DNA of 64,000 nt from Aurantiochytrium sp. KH105 (lineage: Eukaryota; Sar; Bigyra; Thraustochytrida; Thraustochytriidae): positions 20,584 through 84,583 of the forward strand of contig BGKB01000189.1 in the NCBI GenBank assembly GCA_003116975.1, given 5' to 3'. The notes beneath the pieces were generated by a model. It was not told where the DNA came from. It did not search any database and was given only the letters and a program-made list of their open reading frames with translations. A program made the translations under genes and the position numbers. This document shows positions 9,320-18,940 of this stretch, in pieces. Position 1 is the stretch's first letter. The number at the start of each line of letters is the position of its first letter.

Positions 9320-10231
9320 GCTCGTGCTGGTCCTGGTCCTCGTCCTCCTCGTCGGTGGCGACGAGGCTCTGCTTCTTTCTCCGCACGCAAGACCACGACG
9401 CTCTCTGCACGCACTCGCTCGCCCGCACGCACGCACGCAAGCGTCGCCGCCAAGCCCGATCGGTGTTTGCTTGCAGAGCACTTCGTTCGTTGGCCCAAAA
9501 GCGACCAAAAGATACATGTCCCGAGCGCGCTCTTCGTCACGTGCTGCTCTTCATCGAGGCCTCGGCTTGCACGTTGGCTCGGCGCCTCGCCGGTCCCAGG
9601 CTTCACCCTTCCCTCGCCGCGCGTCGGCATCGCAGACGCAGACGCAGACGCCGACGCCGACGCGCAGAGACGCCGAGCGATCTTCATCCCGCCGTGGCCG
9701 CCGTCGATCGCGCCGTGCGTGCCCTCCATGGCGTCCCGGAGACTCGACGCCAAGCGCCGAGGCCCAGGAAAGCACACCGCGGCGCTCCTCTCCTCGGGCC
9801 GGACGCCCCGTCCTCCGCGCGGAGGAGCGGGGCCGGGCGGGAGGCGGGATCGTCGCGGCGCGACGGCGATGCGAGCGGCGCGAGATCCGCAGAAAACGAA
9901 GAGGAGAATCGAGGAGAATCGAGGAGAATCGAGGAGAAGAGAGATTTCTTTCGATATGGCCGTTGGGGGAGCTTGCCTTGCGAGGTGGAGTCACTTGACC
10001 TTGCAACTTGCGCTTGCACTTGCTTGAAGTCTTGGCGAGCGATCGATGTGTTGAGGTCCGCGTCCGTCGTCGCACAGCGCGAAGCTGGTTGGCTTGTTGC
10101 TCGGTCGCTCGAGCACGAGAAAGACATTGGGGGTCGGTCATAGACCCGCGGACGAGCTTGTGCGAAGCTTGGAGTAGACTGGAAGGGACGGGTCGCTGCT
10201 GCGCTAAGGCGAGGGAGGGAAGAGGGGCAAG
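9320..10231. other. Divergent intergenic region
   Basis: About 0.9 kb between two divergently transcribed genes. It is GC-rich with short repeats, including an 11-bp GAGAATCGAGG repeat at about 9903-9935 and (GCAGAC)n near 9632-9660. Long frames in the plus direction here overlap the cytochrome presequence region and are Arg/Ser-rich; I regard them as spurious. It probably holds both promoters. Confidence 0.5.
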
Positions 10232-13200
10232 ATGCCGGCCGCCTCGAGCAAGAGCATCGTCGTCTTCGGATTCAATGGCAAGGGAAGCCTCAGCACCTTT
10301 GTCGACGACCAAGGCATGGTCATCAACTCGCTCGAACCGCGACTACTCCCACTCGACCAGGAAATTAAGGCCGTCGGATGCGGCAAGGCACATACTGTCT
10401 GGGTCACGCGCGATGACGAAATTTATGTCGCAGGGGACAACGCACACGGCCAGCTAGGAAGACTACCGACTCCGCGAGACATGCAAGAAGGTCTCGCATC
10501 AGGTCCTACCGCCCCAGAGGAACTCAGTCATGCGCTCCTTGACGAGCTGTCAATCCATCACGTTGCATGCGGAGACGAGCATTCTGTTCTCGCGAGCGAC
10601 GACAAAGTATTAATTATTGGGGGTATCTCTGCGGAGGCCTCTCCTGCGCCATCTTCTCCAGGGCGTGAACTAACAGCACCAGCCCCGCTTCGGCTTGTCT
10701 CGATGCCACGAGCAGTTGTCGGTCTTGCGTGTGGCGGTGCTCATACCCTTGCCAGGCTTTCGGATGGGTCCGTCATGGCCTGGGGCAATAACAGCTTTGG
10801 CCAACTTGGTCTCGGTGACTTTGTTGACCGCGCAGAACCCACCATTCTACCCATGCCAGCAGTGGCGCTCTCCGCAGGCCTCTCCGCAGCAGCGCACGTT
10901 GCTTGCGGTGGTTCTCACTCTGCTGTGCTTCTCGACACCAAAAATGCAACAGTCCACGATGACGTCCAGATGCGCTCCGCTGGCGCGATTTGGCCTAACC
11001 TGCTTATGTGCGGAGACAACGCAGACGGCCAACTCGGACGCCCTTCTGGCAGGAATCAATTTCTCGATCCTGTTCTTGGCTTCGATGCAGATCTTCCTCT
11101 GACCATTCACTCCGTTTCATGCGGCGAAAATCATACCTTTGTGCAAACTCTATGCGGCGTTCCAAGAGGACAACCACCGTCGCGCACGAAAAGTGCAGAG
11201 ACTGCGCACGAGAGCATCGAAAAGGAAAGTCCCAGCAAGAAAAGGAAAAAGAAAAAGAAGCAAGGTGACATCAAAAAAGAGTCCGCTCTTGCTTCAGACA
11301 AACGTAAAAATGATGGTTCGCCCGGCTTTGCATTGAAAAAACGCGTCTATGTCTTTGGAAGCAATCACTATGGAGAGCTCGGGCTCGGTGAATCGGGACC
11401 ATTGCGCGTTCACCGTCCACAGCATCTCGCGCTTCTCGATAGCGCAGATGTGCACATCACCTTGGGTGCAGGGACTTCGTTCGTATGGGTTCTTGCTTCC
11501 AAGAACAAGGCAGCGTCAGCGGCATCGCCTTCAGGAGAACCAGGGTTTATGAAGCCAGGATTCTGGGCCTGCGGACGCAACGATTCGGGCGAGCTTGGCT
11601 TGCCCGCAGATGCAGAACGTCCCCACATTCACAACTTCACCGAGATCTCGCGTCTTGGCGTCTCTGACTTTGGCCAAACGTTTGCGTCGAGGTTTACAAT
11701 TATTCTCTCCGGAACGGAGGACCCCGAACCCAAGGTTGCCTTTCGTAAAGACGTTTTCCACGAGCTTGATCGACGTCTGACGGCCGCCAAGGCCACGAAC
11801 AGCGTCAGCCAAGACGAAGATGATGGCGAGGAGGAAGAGGACGACGGCAGTGATCACAGTGGCGAAAACGAAGAGGTCAAGGAAGGGAATCATTCGCCTC
11901 ATCCTCGTCACGCATCACCCAAGCCGAGTAAAGAAAAGTCCTCTGTACCGGCCTTGCTCGAATTACCGGCCACGACGCCGCAAAATTCGCAGGCGCAGGC
12001 ATCTTCCCACCGCCAGGGGTCTCCAGCACGTCGCTTTCAATCACCGGCCAGCTCGCCTGCGGCAGCGCTACAAGCATACCATCTTGAGCAACATGCAGTT
12101 CTCGCTCTTGAAATGGAGCGCCTCTTTACGAATCAGCTCATGTGCGACGCCGCCGTCAGGGCTGGAAAGCCCAGCACTCTCATTGATGGCGTCGTGCCAT
12201 CCGAGTTGCATCCACGTCCGCATCCCCGTGCGTCTCTCAGCACCTCGGCGTCGAGCGAGGTCTTGGGTCAGACCTCCATCGCGCGTTCTCCGCATGGAAA
12301 CGATTCAGCTCTGGTGACCTCATCAAACAAATATCACTTTGATGCACGTCTTTACCCTGTGCACAGTGCGATCCTCGAGTGCCGCTGTCCGCGCATTGCG
12401 CAGCTTATTCACCACGAGAACTCGCGACTTCATATTGCCTCCGAAGGCGACCACCATCACAGGATCGAATTCAGAGCTGGATCAGGCTGGAATTGGCGCA
12501 CACGCATGGTTCGCGTCGAGCTTGAGAACGTCTCCGAGGCAGCCATGCCCACATTTCTGCAGTTCCTGTACTCTGACCGCGAGGCCCTCATTGAGCGTTT
12601 TGACGCCGACAATTTGGGCATTCTTCTTGACCTCGCTTATGCGGCGCACTCATATGGGCTTGATCGTCTTCTGGGTCTTTGCCAGCTGCGCATTGCGCAG
12701 ATTCTCACAACGGCAACGGCTGTCCCCGTTCTCGGTCAGGCCTCGAATCTCGGTCTCTTGGCCATCAAACGCATCTGTCTCGAGTTCATTCGCGACAACT
12801 ACGAAATGACCGTATCGAGAAGGAACCGCGTCGCTGTGGAGGCGCTCAATTCTAATCCTGCGCTTCTCGCCGAAGTTGTCGGCCTCACGAGCGCTGATTT
12901 TGCGACCTCGCTCATTGACGCGCTCCCAGAACCGACCATCCCGTATGCGTCCGTGCTCGTGCACGACCTAGGTCGGCTCAAGGAGATGGCTAGTTTTGCT
13001 GATGTTGAGATTCTACCTACGGCTGGAATGGCGCCGGGATTTCCGTCTCAGCACCATGACCAGACGCGAAGCTCCAGCGCTGCAAGCCACGCACCAATCA
13101 GCTGTCACGCAATCATCCTTGCGGCTCGCTGCCCCGCTCTCTTTGACGCCATTCGTGCGCATCTCTTTGGTGATATTTCGCGCAAGCACGACGTCAGTCG

Positions 13201-13975
13201 CGACCCAATGAAAAGTCCCTTTCCACTCACCGAGGAGCACTTTTTCGGGCCAAGAGCAGCCACCGTGGGGCCTGCGCAGAATTCACATCCTCGAGAGCTT
13301 CCGGGCGCGACCCAAGAGGGCCCCATGGACCTAAAGCGGGCCCTTCATCAGGGTCTTGGCATGCTTCGTGGTCTCATGGGTCAGGCTGTCTCGAGTGTAG
13401 CTCCTGCCCCTCCTGTTGCAGATCCTGCTGTTGCAGCAGCAGCTGCTGCCGCCGCTGCTCAACGCGCTCAGCAACTTTTGCAAAAAGACAAGCAAATCGC
13501 AGCCTTTGTGCAAGAGATGGGATCTGCGCACGACGCACTGCCACGGCCAAGGGTTGCCAGTCTTTCAGGAGAAACTCGAAGAATGCAGATTTGTGAGGTC
13601 ACGGAAGCCTCGCCCAAGGCGATTCGCGTGTTTCTAGACTATTTGTACGCCGCCTCGACAAAGAGCGTGACACCCGAGATCGCCATTGACATTCTCATGA
13701 TGTGCCATGTCTACAAGCTCCAAGACTCGGCCCTCTACCGTGCAGCCGCTGAGATCCTTTTGCGTAATCTCGAGCCCTCGAATGTACTTGACGTTCTCTG
13801 CGTGTCCACACTCATTCACGACGTTGGCCTGAGGGACCTGGCTCTGGTCTATGCTGTCCAACACGCCAAAGACTGTCTCTTGCACAATGGAGACAAGCTT
13901 CGCGACGCCATTGCAGACTTTCCAGATCTCGGCGTGGCCCTCATTCGTGCTCTCGCGGAATCTTCGCGACATTGA
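10232..13975 (+). CDS. RCC1-repeat protein with two BTB domains
   Basis: A 1,247-aa intronless frame from ATG at 10232. Residues about 5-480 carry RCC1-type repeats: VAGDNAHGQLGR, ACGGAHTLARLSDGSVMAWGNNSFGQLGLGD, MCGDNADGQLGR, VFGSNHYGELGLGE and ACGRNDSGELG. These should form a seven-bladed propeller interrupted by a Lys-rich insert (KKRKKKKKQ, about residue 340). A disordered acidic and Ser/Pro stretch (about 510-620) follows. A first BTB domain spans about 630-880, including VHSAILECRCPRIAQLI and FLQFLYSDREALIERFDA with a BACK-like helical tail. A second BTB spans about 920-1200 (SCHAIILAARCPALFDAI ... VFLDYLYAASTKSVTPEIA), split by an Ala-rich insert near 1067. RCC1/BTB proteins often serve as cullin-3 substrate adaptors or small-GTPase regulators; which applies is not visible. 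The doubled BTB is unusual. Confidence 0.9.
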   Translation: MPAASSKSIVVFGFNGKGSLSTFVDDQGMVINSLEPRLLPLDQEIKAVGCGKAHTVWVTRDDEIYVAGDNAHGQLGRLPTPRDMQEGLASGPTAPEELSHALLDELSIHHVACGDEHSVLASDDKVLIIGGISAEASPAPSSPGRELTAPAPLRLVSMPRAVVGLACGGAHTLARLSDGSVMAWGNNSFGQLGLGDFVDRAEPTILPMPAVALSAGLSAAAHVACGGSHSAVLLDTKNATVHDDVQMRSAGAIWPNLLMCGDNADGQLGRPSGRNQFLDPVLGFDADLPLTIHSVSCGENHTFVQTLCGVPRGQPPSRTKSAETAHESIEKESPSKKRKKKKKQGDIKKESALASDKRKNDGSPGFALKKRVYVFGSNHYGELGLGESGPLRVHRPQHLALLDSADVHITLGAGTSFVWVLASKNKAASAASPSGEPGFMKPGFWACGRNDSGELGLPADAERPHIHNFTEISRLGVSDFGQTFASRFTIILSGTEDPEPKVAFRKDVFHELDRRLTAAKATNSVSQDEDDGEEEEDDGSDHSGENEEVKEGNHSPHPRHASPKPSKEKSSVPALLELPATTPQNSQAQASSHRQGSPARRFQSPASSPAAALQAYHLEQHAVLALEMERLFTNQLMCDAAVRAGKPSTLIDGVVPSELHPRPHPRASLSTSASSEVLGQTSIARSPHGNDSALVTSSNKYHFDARLYPVHSAILECRCPRIAQLIHHENSRLHIASEGDHHHRIEFRAGSGWNWRTRMVRVELENVSEAAMPTFLQFLYSDREALIERFDADNLGILLDLAYAAHSYGLDRLLGLCQLRIAQILTTATAVPVLGQASNLGLLAIKRICLEFIRDNYEMTVSRRNRVAVEALNSNPALLAEVVGLTSADFATSLIDALPEPTIPYASVLVHDLGRLKEMASFADVEILPTAGMAPGFPSQHHDQTRSSSAASHAPISCHAIILAARCPALFDAIRAHLFGDISRKHDVSRDPMKSPFPLTEEHFFGPRAATVGPAQNSHPRELPGATQEGPMDLKRALHQGLGMLRGLMGQAVSSVAPAPPVADPAVAAAAAAAAAQRAQQLLQKDKQIAAFVQEMGSAHDALPRPRVASLSGETRRMQICEVTEASPKAIRVFLDYLYAASTKSVTPEIAIDILMMCHVYKLQDSALYRAAAEILLRNLEPSNVLDVLCVSTLIHDVGLRDLALVYAVQHAKDCLLHNGDKLRDAIADFPDLGVALIRALAESSRH

Positions 13976-14343
13976 CTGTGAAAACAGGAAAAATAAATAA
14001 AAAGGCCAAAACTTCGAACTTTGTTTCAAGGTGCGTTTTGATCATTCCCTCAATTGAACAAGCGTGCACGGTGATCTTTCCTGCGGCCTCTTGCTAGCGC
14101 GCACGTAGGCCTTAATTTCAAAATCGAACATAGAAAGAAGGAAAAAAATGACCAAAGAATTCCCGTTCTCACTGCTGTGCACACAGTTTCCGTTAGAGGC
14201 CGTTGAGATCGAGCGTCCGTGACGGCGGGTATTCCGTGAGCCCGATTGTTCCGCGCAGCTGGCGGCAGCAAGGCAAGCCGCCGACCAAAGGAGTGCCCAA
14301 AGCGCGAGCGCGACGGGGTGTAGCGGCACGCCAGAGCCCAACG

Positions 14344-16518
14344 ATGTCTTCTAGCAAAAGCACCGCCGCAGAACCCGCTGCGGCCCACTTCGCCCGGCGT
14401 CGACTCGCAGAAAACAGTTCGCCATCGCGTGGGCAATGGGCGTGGCCTCTTGTAAGCATCTTGACCATTGCAACAGTGCATTGGCCATGGATTTCGCTTA
14501 GGCTGACCGAGGAGGCTGGCAAGAGCAGCGAATTCGAGTTCTGGTCAAGTCGGCTTGCGGTTTTCACATTTCACGCAGCCATCTGCCATTTCTTAATTTC
14601 TCGTGCGACCGTGGCGTGGCCAGTGCACGGTATAGCTACCCTGATGCTCTCAGCAAATCGCCACACCGTCATGTATGTGCGCCGATCTTCGTTGATGCAA
14701 GCATTGACTCTTTCGCTTGTTATCTATGGAGTAATCTTGCTCGTGGACCGCATTATACAGCGCCATGCAATCCACCGCTGCGTGACTAAACTTCTTTCGC
14801 CTCTTTGTAGCATAGCGGCGTGGTCGTTAGGGAAATCAGGTACATTTGGTATCCCCTGGACCAGCGTTGTTGCTTTACTCGCTGTTTCTGCGGCAATCTC
14901 TACAGCCCTTTCGCCATCAGACGCCTTTGATGCGTTCACCGTTTTTGACGCATCAGGTGCTTTGCCTACATGGGGCTTACCGTATGCTGCCGCATGTTGG
15001 GGCGCTGCCGCAATGGCGGGCATATGGGACACTTTGTATTGGGGCTTTCACGAACCAGCAAACGTTTTGCTTCAAGTAGAGCAAGAGCTCGCAATGACCG
15101 GGAAGCTCAACTCAATAGATCGCGCGTACGAAGCCACAACACGCATTCGAGGTGTGTATCATGACAATACTGGTGGCTCTCGCATTTGTGTGGCTCTTTT
15201 GGTTGTTGGTTCCGCATTGTTTTCGCACGAAGTATGGTGTGCACGAGATTTTGCAAGAACTGCAGATCCGCTTTTGGCGTGGAGATCGTCCATGAAGGCT
15301 GTGGAAGATAAACTTTCACAAAACCGAGCATTTGCAGCGCATGGCATCCTTGATTCTCTCCCGCAAGATGCGGGAAAGGACGCGTTGTCGGCGTTACGAT
15401 TCTGTGGAGCCAAGTTCGCAGCACTTGCAATGGATGAGTCGAATCTTGTGCACACTGATGTCAGCGATACCTTACTTGCATGCGGTGCGTGCATTCAGGA
15501 TCCACAACGATGGAATGAAACGTGTGCTGCAACAACCCAATTGTCGCTGCACGAGCAGAACCGCTCGTCCACATCAAGTGAAGACATGAACGTCTTTCGC
15601 TATGAGTCGGATGCCCAGGATGCAATACACGCCGTCTGTCATGTTTGTTCAAATACAACGCGCCTTCGTTCGACGCTTGCGGCTGATCCACACGTCTGGG
15701 TTGCAGCGGTGAAACGCGCCATTTTGACCCGGGATGTAACGCTGGCTCGATCTTGCTGCAACCTTGGAAACGAGGAGATCTTGCCTGAAGACTGGCTCTC
15801 GCAGGCTATCTCGCTCGGCAAGGCTGGGCTTTTCGAAAATGCTATTGCTCTCATTGAGCAGGGCCTCAAGAAGGATCCGTCATCAACAGAGGCCTGGTTG
15901 CACCTGGGCCAACTTCGCGTCGCCGTTGGTCGTCTCGCGAGTGCTGAGCTCGCCTATCGAAGAGGTCTCCGTCTTGACAGCAAAGACCCGGAATTACTCA
16001 AGCAATCTGCGCTCGTGGCGAGCGAACGAGGTCGCCTCGAAGACGCACGCGAAAGCTATGGAAAGGCATTTGAAGTTTATGTGGACCAGGGTATGTTCCG
16101 AGAGGCCGCCTCAGTCCATGCAGATCTCTGCTATGCCATGCTTTTCAACGATGCGCTCGAGGATGCTGCAAATTGCTCCATACCGCTTGACGCAGCACTC
16201 GAACAAAGCCCAGCAAGCATATTCAATCATCGAGGAATTGCAAAGGCAAGACTTGGCGATAGTACGAGCGCTGCGGAGTCATTCCAAGAAGCCAAGGAAC
16301 GAAGCTGGACCTTGTTAATGGCTTCCTCTGCGGCGTACTCGGTAACTTCACACGCCGACGCGTTTAATAATCTCGGAACGCTGGCCTGGACGGAGCAGCG
16401 TACGCTTGAAGCTCGCGATTACTTTGAAAAGGCCCTTCAAGTTCAAGGTGACCACCCGCATGCACTAAAGAATTTACGCAATCTCGAGGAAGCGCTTCTG
16501 CCTCGGCCCATCATCTAA
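14344..16518 (+). CDS. Polytopic membrane protein with C-terminal TPR repeats
   Basis: A 724-aa frame starting at ATG 14344 (MSSSKSTAAEP); the frame is open further upstream only from a TTG. After a basic N-terminus, about five to six hydrophobic segments occupy residues about 35-340: WAWPLVSILTIATVHWPW, LAVFTFHAAICHFLI, LTLSLVIYGVILLVD, SVVALLAVSAAISTAL, a Trp-rich segment and RICVALLVVGSALF. Residues about 480-718 are tetratricopeptide repeats: the DPSSTEAWLHLGQLRVAVGRLASAEL block, and near the end a block with AFNNLGTLAWTEQRTLEARDYFEKAL. A membrane N-half plus TPR C-half recalls TMTC-type proteins in outline only; I see no glycosyltransferase signature. Function unknown. It converges on IFT46. 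Confidence 0.78.
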   Translation: MSSSKSTAAEPAAAHFARRRLAENSSPSRGQWAWPLVSILTIATVHWPWISLRLTEEAGKSSEFEFWSSRLAVFTFHAAICHFLISRATVAWPVHGIATLMLSANRHTVMYVRRSSLMQALTLSLVIYGVILLVDRIIQRHAIHRCVTKLLSPLCSIAAWSLGKSGTFGIPWTSVVALLAVSAAISTALSPSDAFDAFTVFDASGALPTWGLPYAAACWGAAAMAGIWDTLYWGFHEPANVLLQVEQELAMTGKLNSIDRAYEATTRIRGVYHDNTGGSRICVALLVVGSALFSHEVWCARDFARTADPLLAWRSSMKAVEDKLSQNRAFAAHGILDSLPQDAGKDALSALRFCGAKFAALAMDESNLVHTDVSDTLLACGACIQDPQRWNETCAATTQLSLHEQNRSSTSSEDMNVFRYESDAQDAIHAVCHVCSNTTRLRSTLAADPHVWVAAVKRAILTRDVTLARSCCNLGNEEILPEDWLSQAISLGKAGLFENAIALIEQGLKKDPSSTEAWLHLGQLRVAVGRLASAELAYRRGLRLDSKDPELLKQSALVASERGRLEDARESYGKAFEVYVDQGMFREAASVHADLCYAMLFNDALEDAANCSIPLDAALEQSPASIFNHRGIAKARLGDSTSAAESFQEAKERSWTLLMASSAAYSVTSHADAFNNLGTLAWTEQRTLEARDYFEKALQVQGDHPHALKNLRNLEEALLPRPII

Positions 16519-16804
16519 ACGCGTCGAGTCCAGATCATGCATCCAAGCATGGTGGAGAGCTAGGATCTGCCGTCAAGGATTTTTAAAAACAAGGAGAAAC
16601 AATCTGGTTCTGCCATTATGTGGAGCAGTAACCACGAAACTTGCTCGACACATATTGAGCATAAGAGTCAAGACGAAAAGTGCATGAAGACTACAAGTAG
16701 GCCTATGCCCAGCGATGTAACAAGCAAGGCCCAAATGCCATTCGAGAAGACCAATCATCATAAACGAGTAAAGTTGCAATTGTATAGTCGAGAGATACTT
16801 TGAG

Positions 16805-18316
16805 CTAAAAGTCATCCTGCGGCTGCTGTTGTACTTCGCCATTCTGGAAATGATGATTGTCGCGAAATTCAGAGTAAAGCGTAAAAAGAACGTGCAACGG
16901 CTCGATCATGTTGTTGAAGACTGGAATGTCGAGAATTGCGCAGACGACCCGAGCATAGTCCTTGAGATCGAGGTCGATATCGGCAGAAGGCAACTTGATT
17001 TCCTTCATGAGCTGCTCCACCTGTTCAGGCCACACTTGCATGAGCGACTCAATGTCAGGCATTTGCTTGGTATAATGGACCTGGGGAGGTGGTTTGGAGC
17101 GGTGGAGGTCTTTGATAGAGTCCATCCAATTTTGGATGGCCTTGGGGTCCTTGTCTGCGTTTTCGATTGACCTCACGATCATCGGGTTCTTTACGGACTT
17201 TTTGCTCATGGCGCGGAGCTGGAGGTCGAGTACCGTCGCATCAGACTGCGTGGCAGACGGCTCGTCGAGGACCTTGAGACCAAGGTCATCTTGCTCGCGG
17301 TCCGGACGCGGGATTTTCACAAAGGCGTCAATATCGCCCACCGCAGGAATATAGTCCGGAATAAAGCATCGCAACTTGGTGTCGAGCTCGATGTCGTGCG
17401 GCTTATAGCGGACAATGTACTGGAAAAGCTCCTTGACCTCATTGGAGACATCGAGGTGATCGTACTCGCGCGGGTCAAAACCTTCGAACCCACTGCCTTG
17501 GCCGCGCCTGTTTCCCGTAGAGTTGGTCATGCTGCTTTCTTCATCATCGTCGTCATCATCATCGTCATCGTCGTCATCGTCTTTGTCGCGGGCAGCCTTG
17601 CTACTCGCCGCGAGATGCTTGCTCTGTTCAGCAGCGCGTTGGGCTGCATCACGCATGGACGCGTCACCAGCCTCAAGCTTGACGCCAACATTTTGTCGTT
17701 TACTTGGCGGGTCGCGCGATTTCGATTCTTGCGTGGCTCCAGGAATCTCCTCATTGTCGGAAAGACCACCGTTTCCAAGGCCGGGAGACGAAAGTGTGTT
17801 CGGAGGGGAGTCGCCAAGCCGATTCGGTTCTTCATCATCGTCGTCTTCGTCTTCATCCTTGTGGAGTCCCTCGCCGGCTTTGGCGAGACCAGTAATGTCA
17901 CGCATCTTGGGTGTTCCCGTGTCTCCGGTATCGATGCTTTCGTCTGAAAAGCTCTCGTCGAGGTCAACGCGAGCATCGTATGGTTGATTGTCGACTTCGC
18001 GCATGTTTAAGGTCGCCCCCTTGTCGTCGTCGAGACCGCCACTGGCTCCAGACATGCCGCCGGCTTTGCGGTGCTGGTTATCCATGCTATCAGCAAAGGA
18101 AGCGTCAAAGTCCGAGTCGTCATCGTCATCGTCGTCCTCATCGTCGTCGTCAATGTCGTCCACGACATCTTTGCCACGACCGTGGGTATTGCCAAGGGCG
18201 TCGCGCCCATTGCCGGTTGCATGATCCTCAAAGGAACCGCTGCTTGTGGTGCTGCTGCTATCATCGGAGGCGTCGTCGTCGTCCTCAAAGCGCGGGGCTT
18301 GCTTTGACTCGGCCAT
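16805..18316 (-). CDS. IFT46: Intraflagellar transport protein 46
   Basis: A subunit of IFT-B, which carries ciliary cargo (outer dynein arms in the algal homologue) along the axoneme. The 503-aa frame starts at ATG 18316 (MAESKQAPRFEDDDD); a TTG upstream is open but unlikely. Residues about 1-275 are acidic and disordered with several Asp runs. The conserved IFT46 region spans about 280-490: EVKELFQYIVRYKPHDIELDTKLRCF, then IPDYIPAVGDIDAFVKIPRPD, PKAIQNWMDSIKDLHRSKPPP, MPDIESLMQVWP and the C-terminal block with DYARVVCAILDIPV and LHVLFTLYSEF. This match is strong. The presence of the gene implies a ciliated life stage. The family is usually about 300-400 aa; the extra length lies in the acidic N-terminus. 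Confidence 0.95.
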   Translation of the reverse strand: MAESKQAPRFEDDDDASDDSSSTTSSGSFEDHATGNGRDALGNTHGRGKDVVDDIDDDDEDDDDDDDSDFDASFADSMDNQHRKAGGMSGASGGLDDDKGATLNMREVDNQPYDARVDLDESFSDESIDTGDTGTPKMRDITGLAKAGEGLHKDEDEDDDDEEPNRLGDSPPNTLSSPGLGNGGLSDNEEIPGATQESKSRDPPSKRQNVGVKLEAGDASMRDAAQRAAEQSKHLAASSKAARDKDDDDDDDDDDDDDEESSMTNSTGNRRGQGSGFEGFDPREYDHLDVSNEVKELFQYIVRYKPHDIELDTKLRCFIPDYIPAVGDIDAFVKIPRPDREQDDLGLKVLDEPSATQSDATVLDLQLRAMSKKSVKNPMIVRSIENADKDPKAIQNWMDSIKDLHRSKPPPQVHYTKQMPDIESLMQVWPEQVEQLMKEIKLPSADIDLDLKDYARVVCAILDIPVFNNMIEPLHVLFTLYSEFRDNHHFQNGEVQQQPQDDF

Positions 18317-18940
18317 GATGTTTTCAACGCGCAACAAGACGCCTGCGCTCTAGCGATTGAGTACACGCAACTAAACGTCTACGTTCCGACGGCGGTATGA
18401 TGTTGGGGCGACCGCGAGGACGGAAGGGCCTGTCGCGCTGCGGAGAGGTCTGCCAGGGTCGGGTCGTCAGGGCGTGCGCGGCGGAGTCTCTCTCCTGGAC
18501 CTCTACCCTTTTTTTTTTTACAGGAACCTTGAAGAATAGGACCGCTGCTAATTATAAGACGAGAAGAAGCACCGTTATCAAGGCTATAGACTTATTTCCT
18601 CATTCACTTGGTTACTTTTGTCGATTGAGTGATGATTGAATGAATGAGGAACCAATTGTCCACAAGCCTTCGAATTAGTACATTGTCCTGCTTGTATTTC
18701 TTGTGCGTCAACGGTCACAATAAGGTGCATTCGCGCGCGAGCGAGCATTGATTGAGAGCGCTGGGCTGACAAGGAGGAGGGATGGCCCTGGCTGCGATGA
18801 GGGCAAGCAAGCAAGCAAGTAAGCATGAGAAGAAGTTAATAAGTTGAGAGAGAATGGGACAAAGGAAAGCGGAATCGCTGGATCAAGAGAAAGAAAAAAA
18901 GGCAAGAGAATAAGATGAGAAATTAAGAAGGGTGCCTAGC
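18317..18940. other. Intergenic region
   Basis: About 0.6 kb between two minus-strand genes, presumably holding the IFT46 3'-distal DNA side of its promoter and the 3' end of the acyl-CoA dehydrogenase gene. A T10-type run lies at about 18510-18520. There are (AAGC)n repeats near 18808-18822 and short purine runs near 18885-18905. No gene seen. Confidence 0.5.

Noticed and set aside
8927..10027. Long plus-strand frame opposite the cytochrome b561 gene
   Set aside because: Arg/Ala/Pro-rich shadow of the minus-strand presequence and the GC-rich promoter; no motif.
14203..14343. 47-codon N-terminal extension of the TPR membrane protein
   Set aside because: The frame opens with TTG, not ATG. 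The extension is Arg/Pro-rich and lacks features, so I start at ATG 14344.
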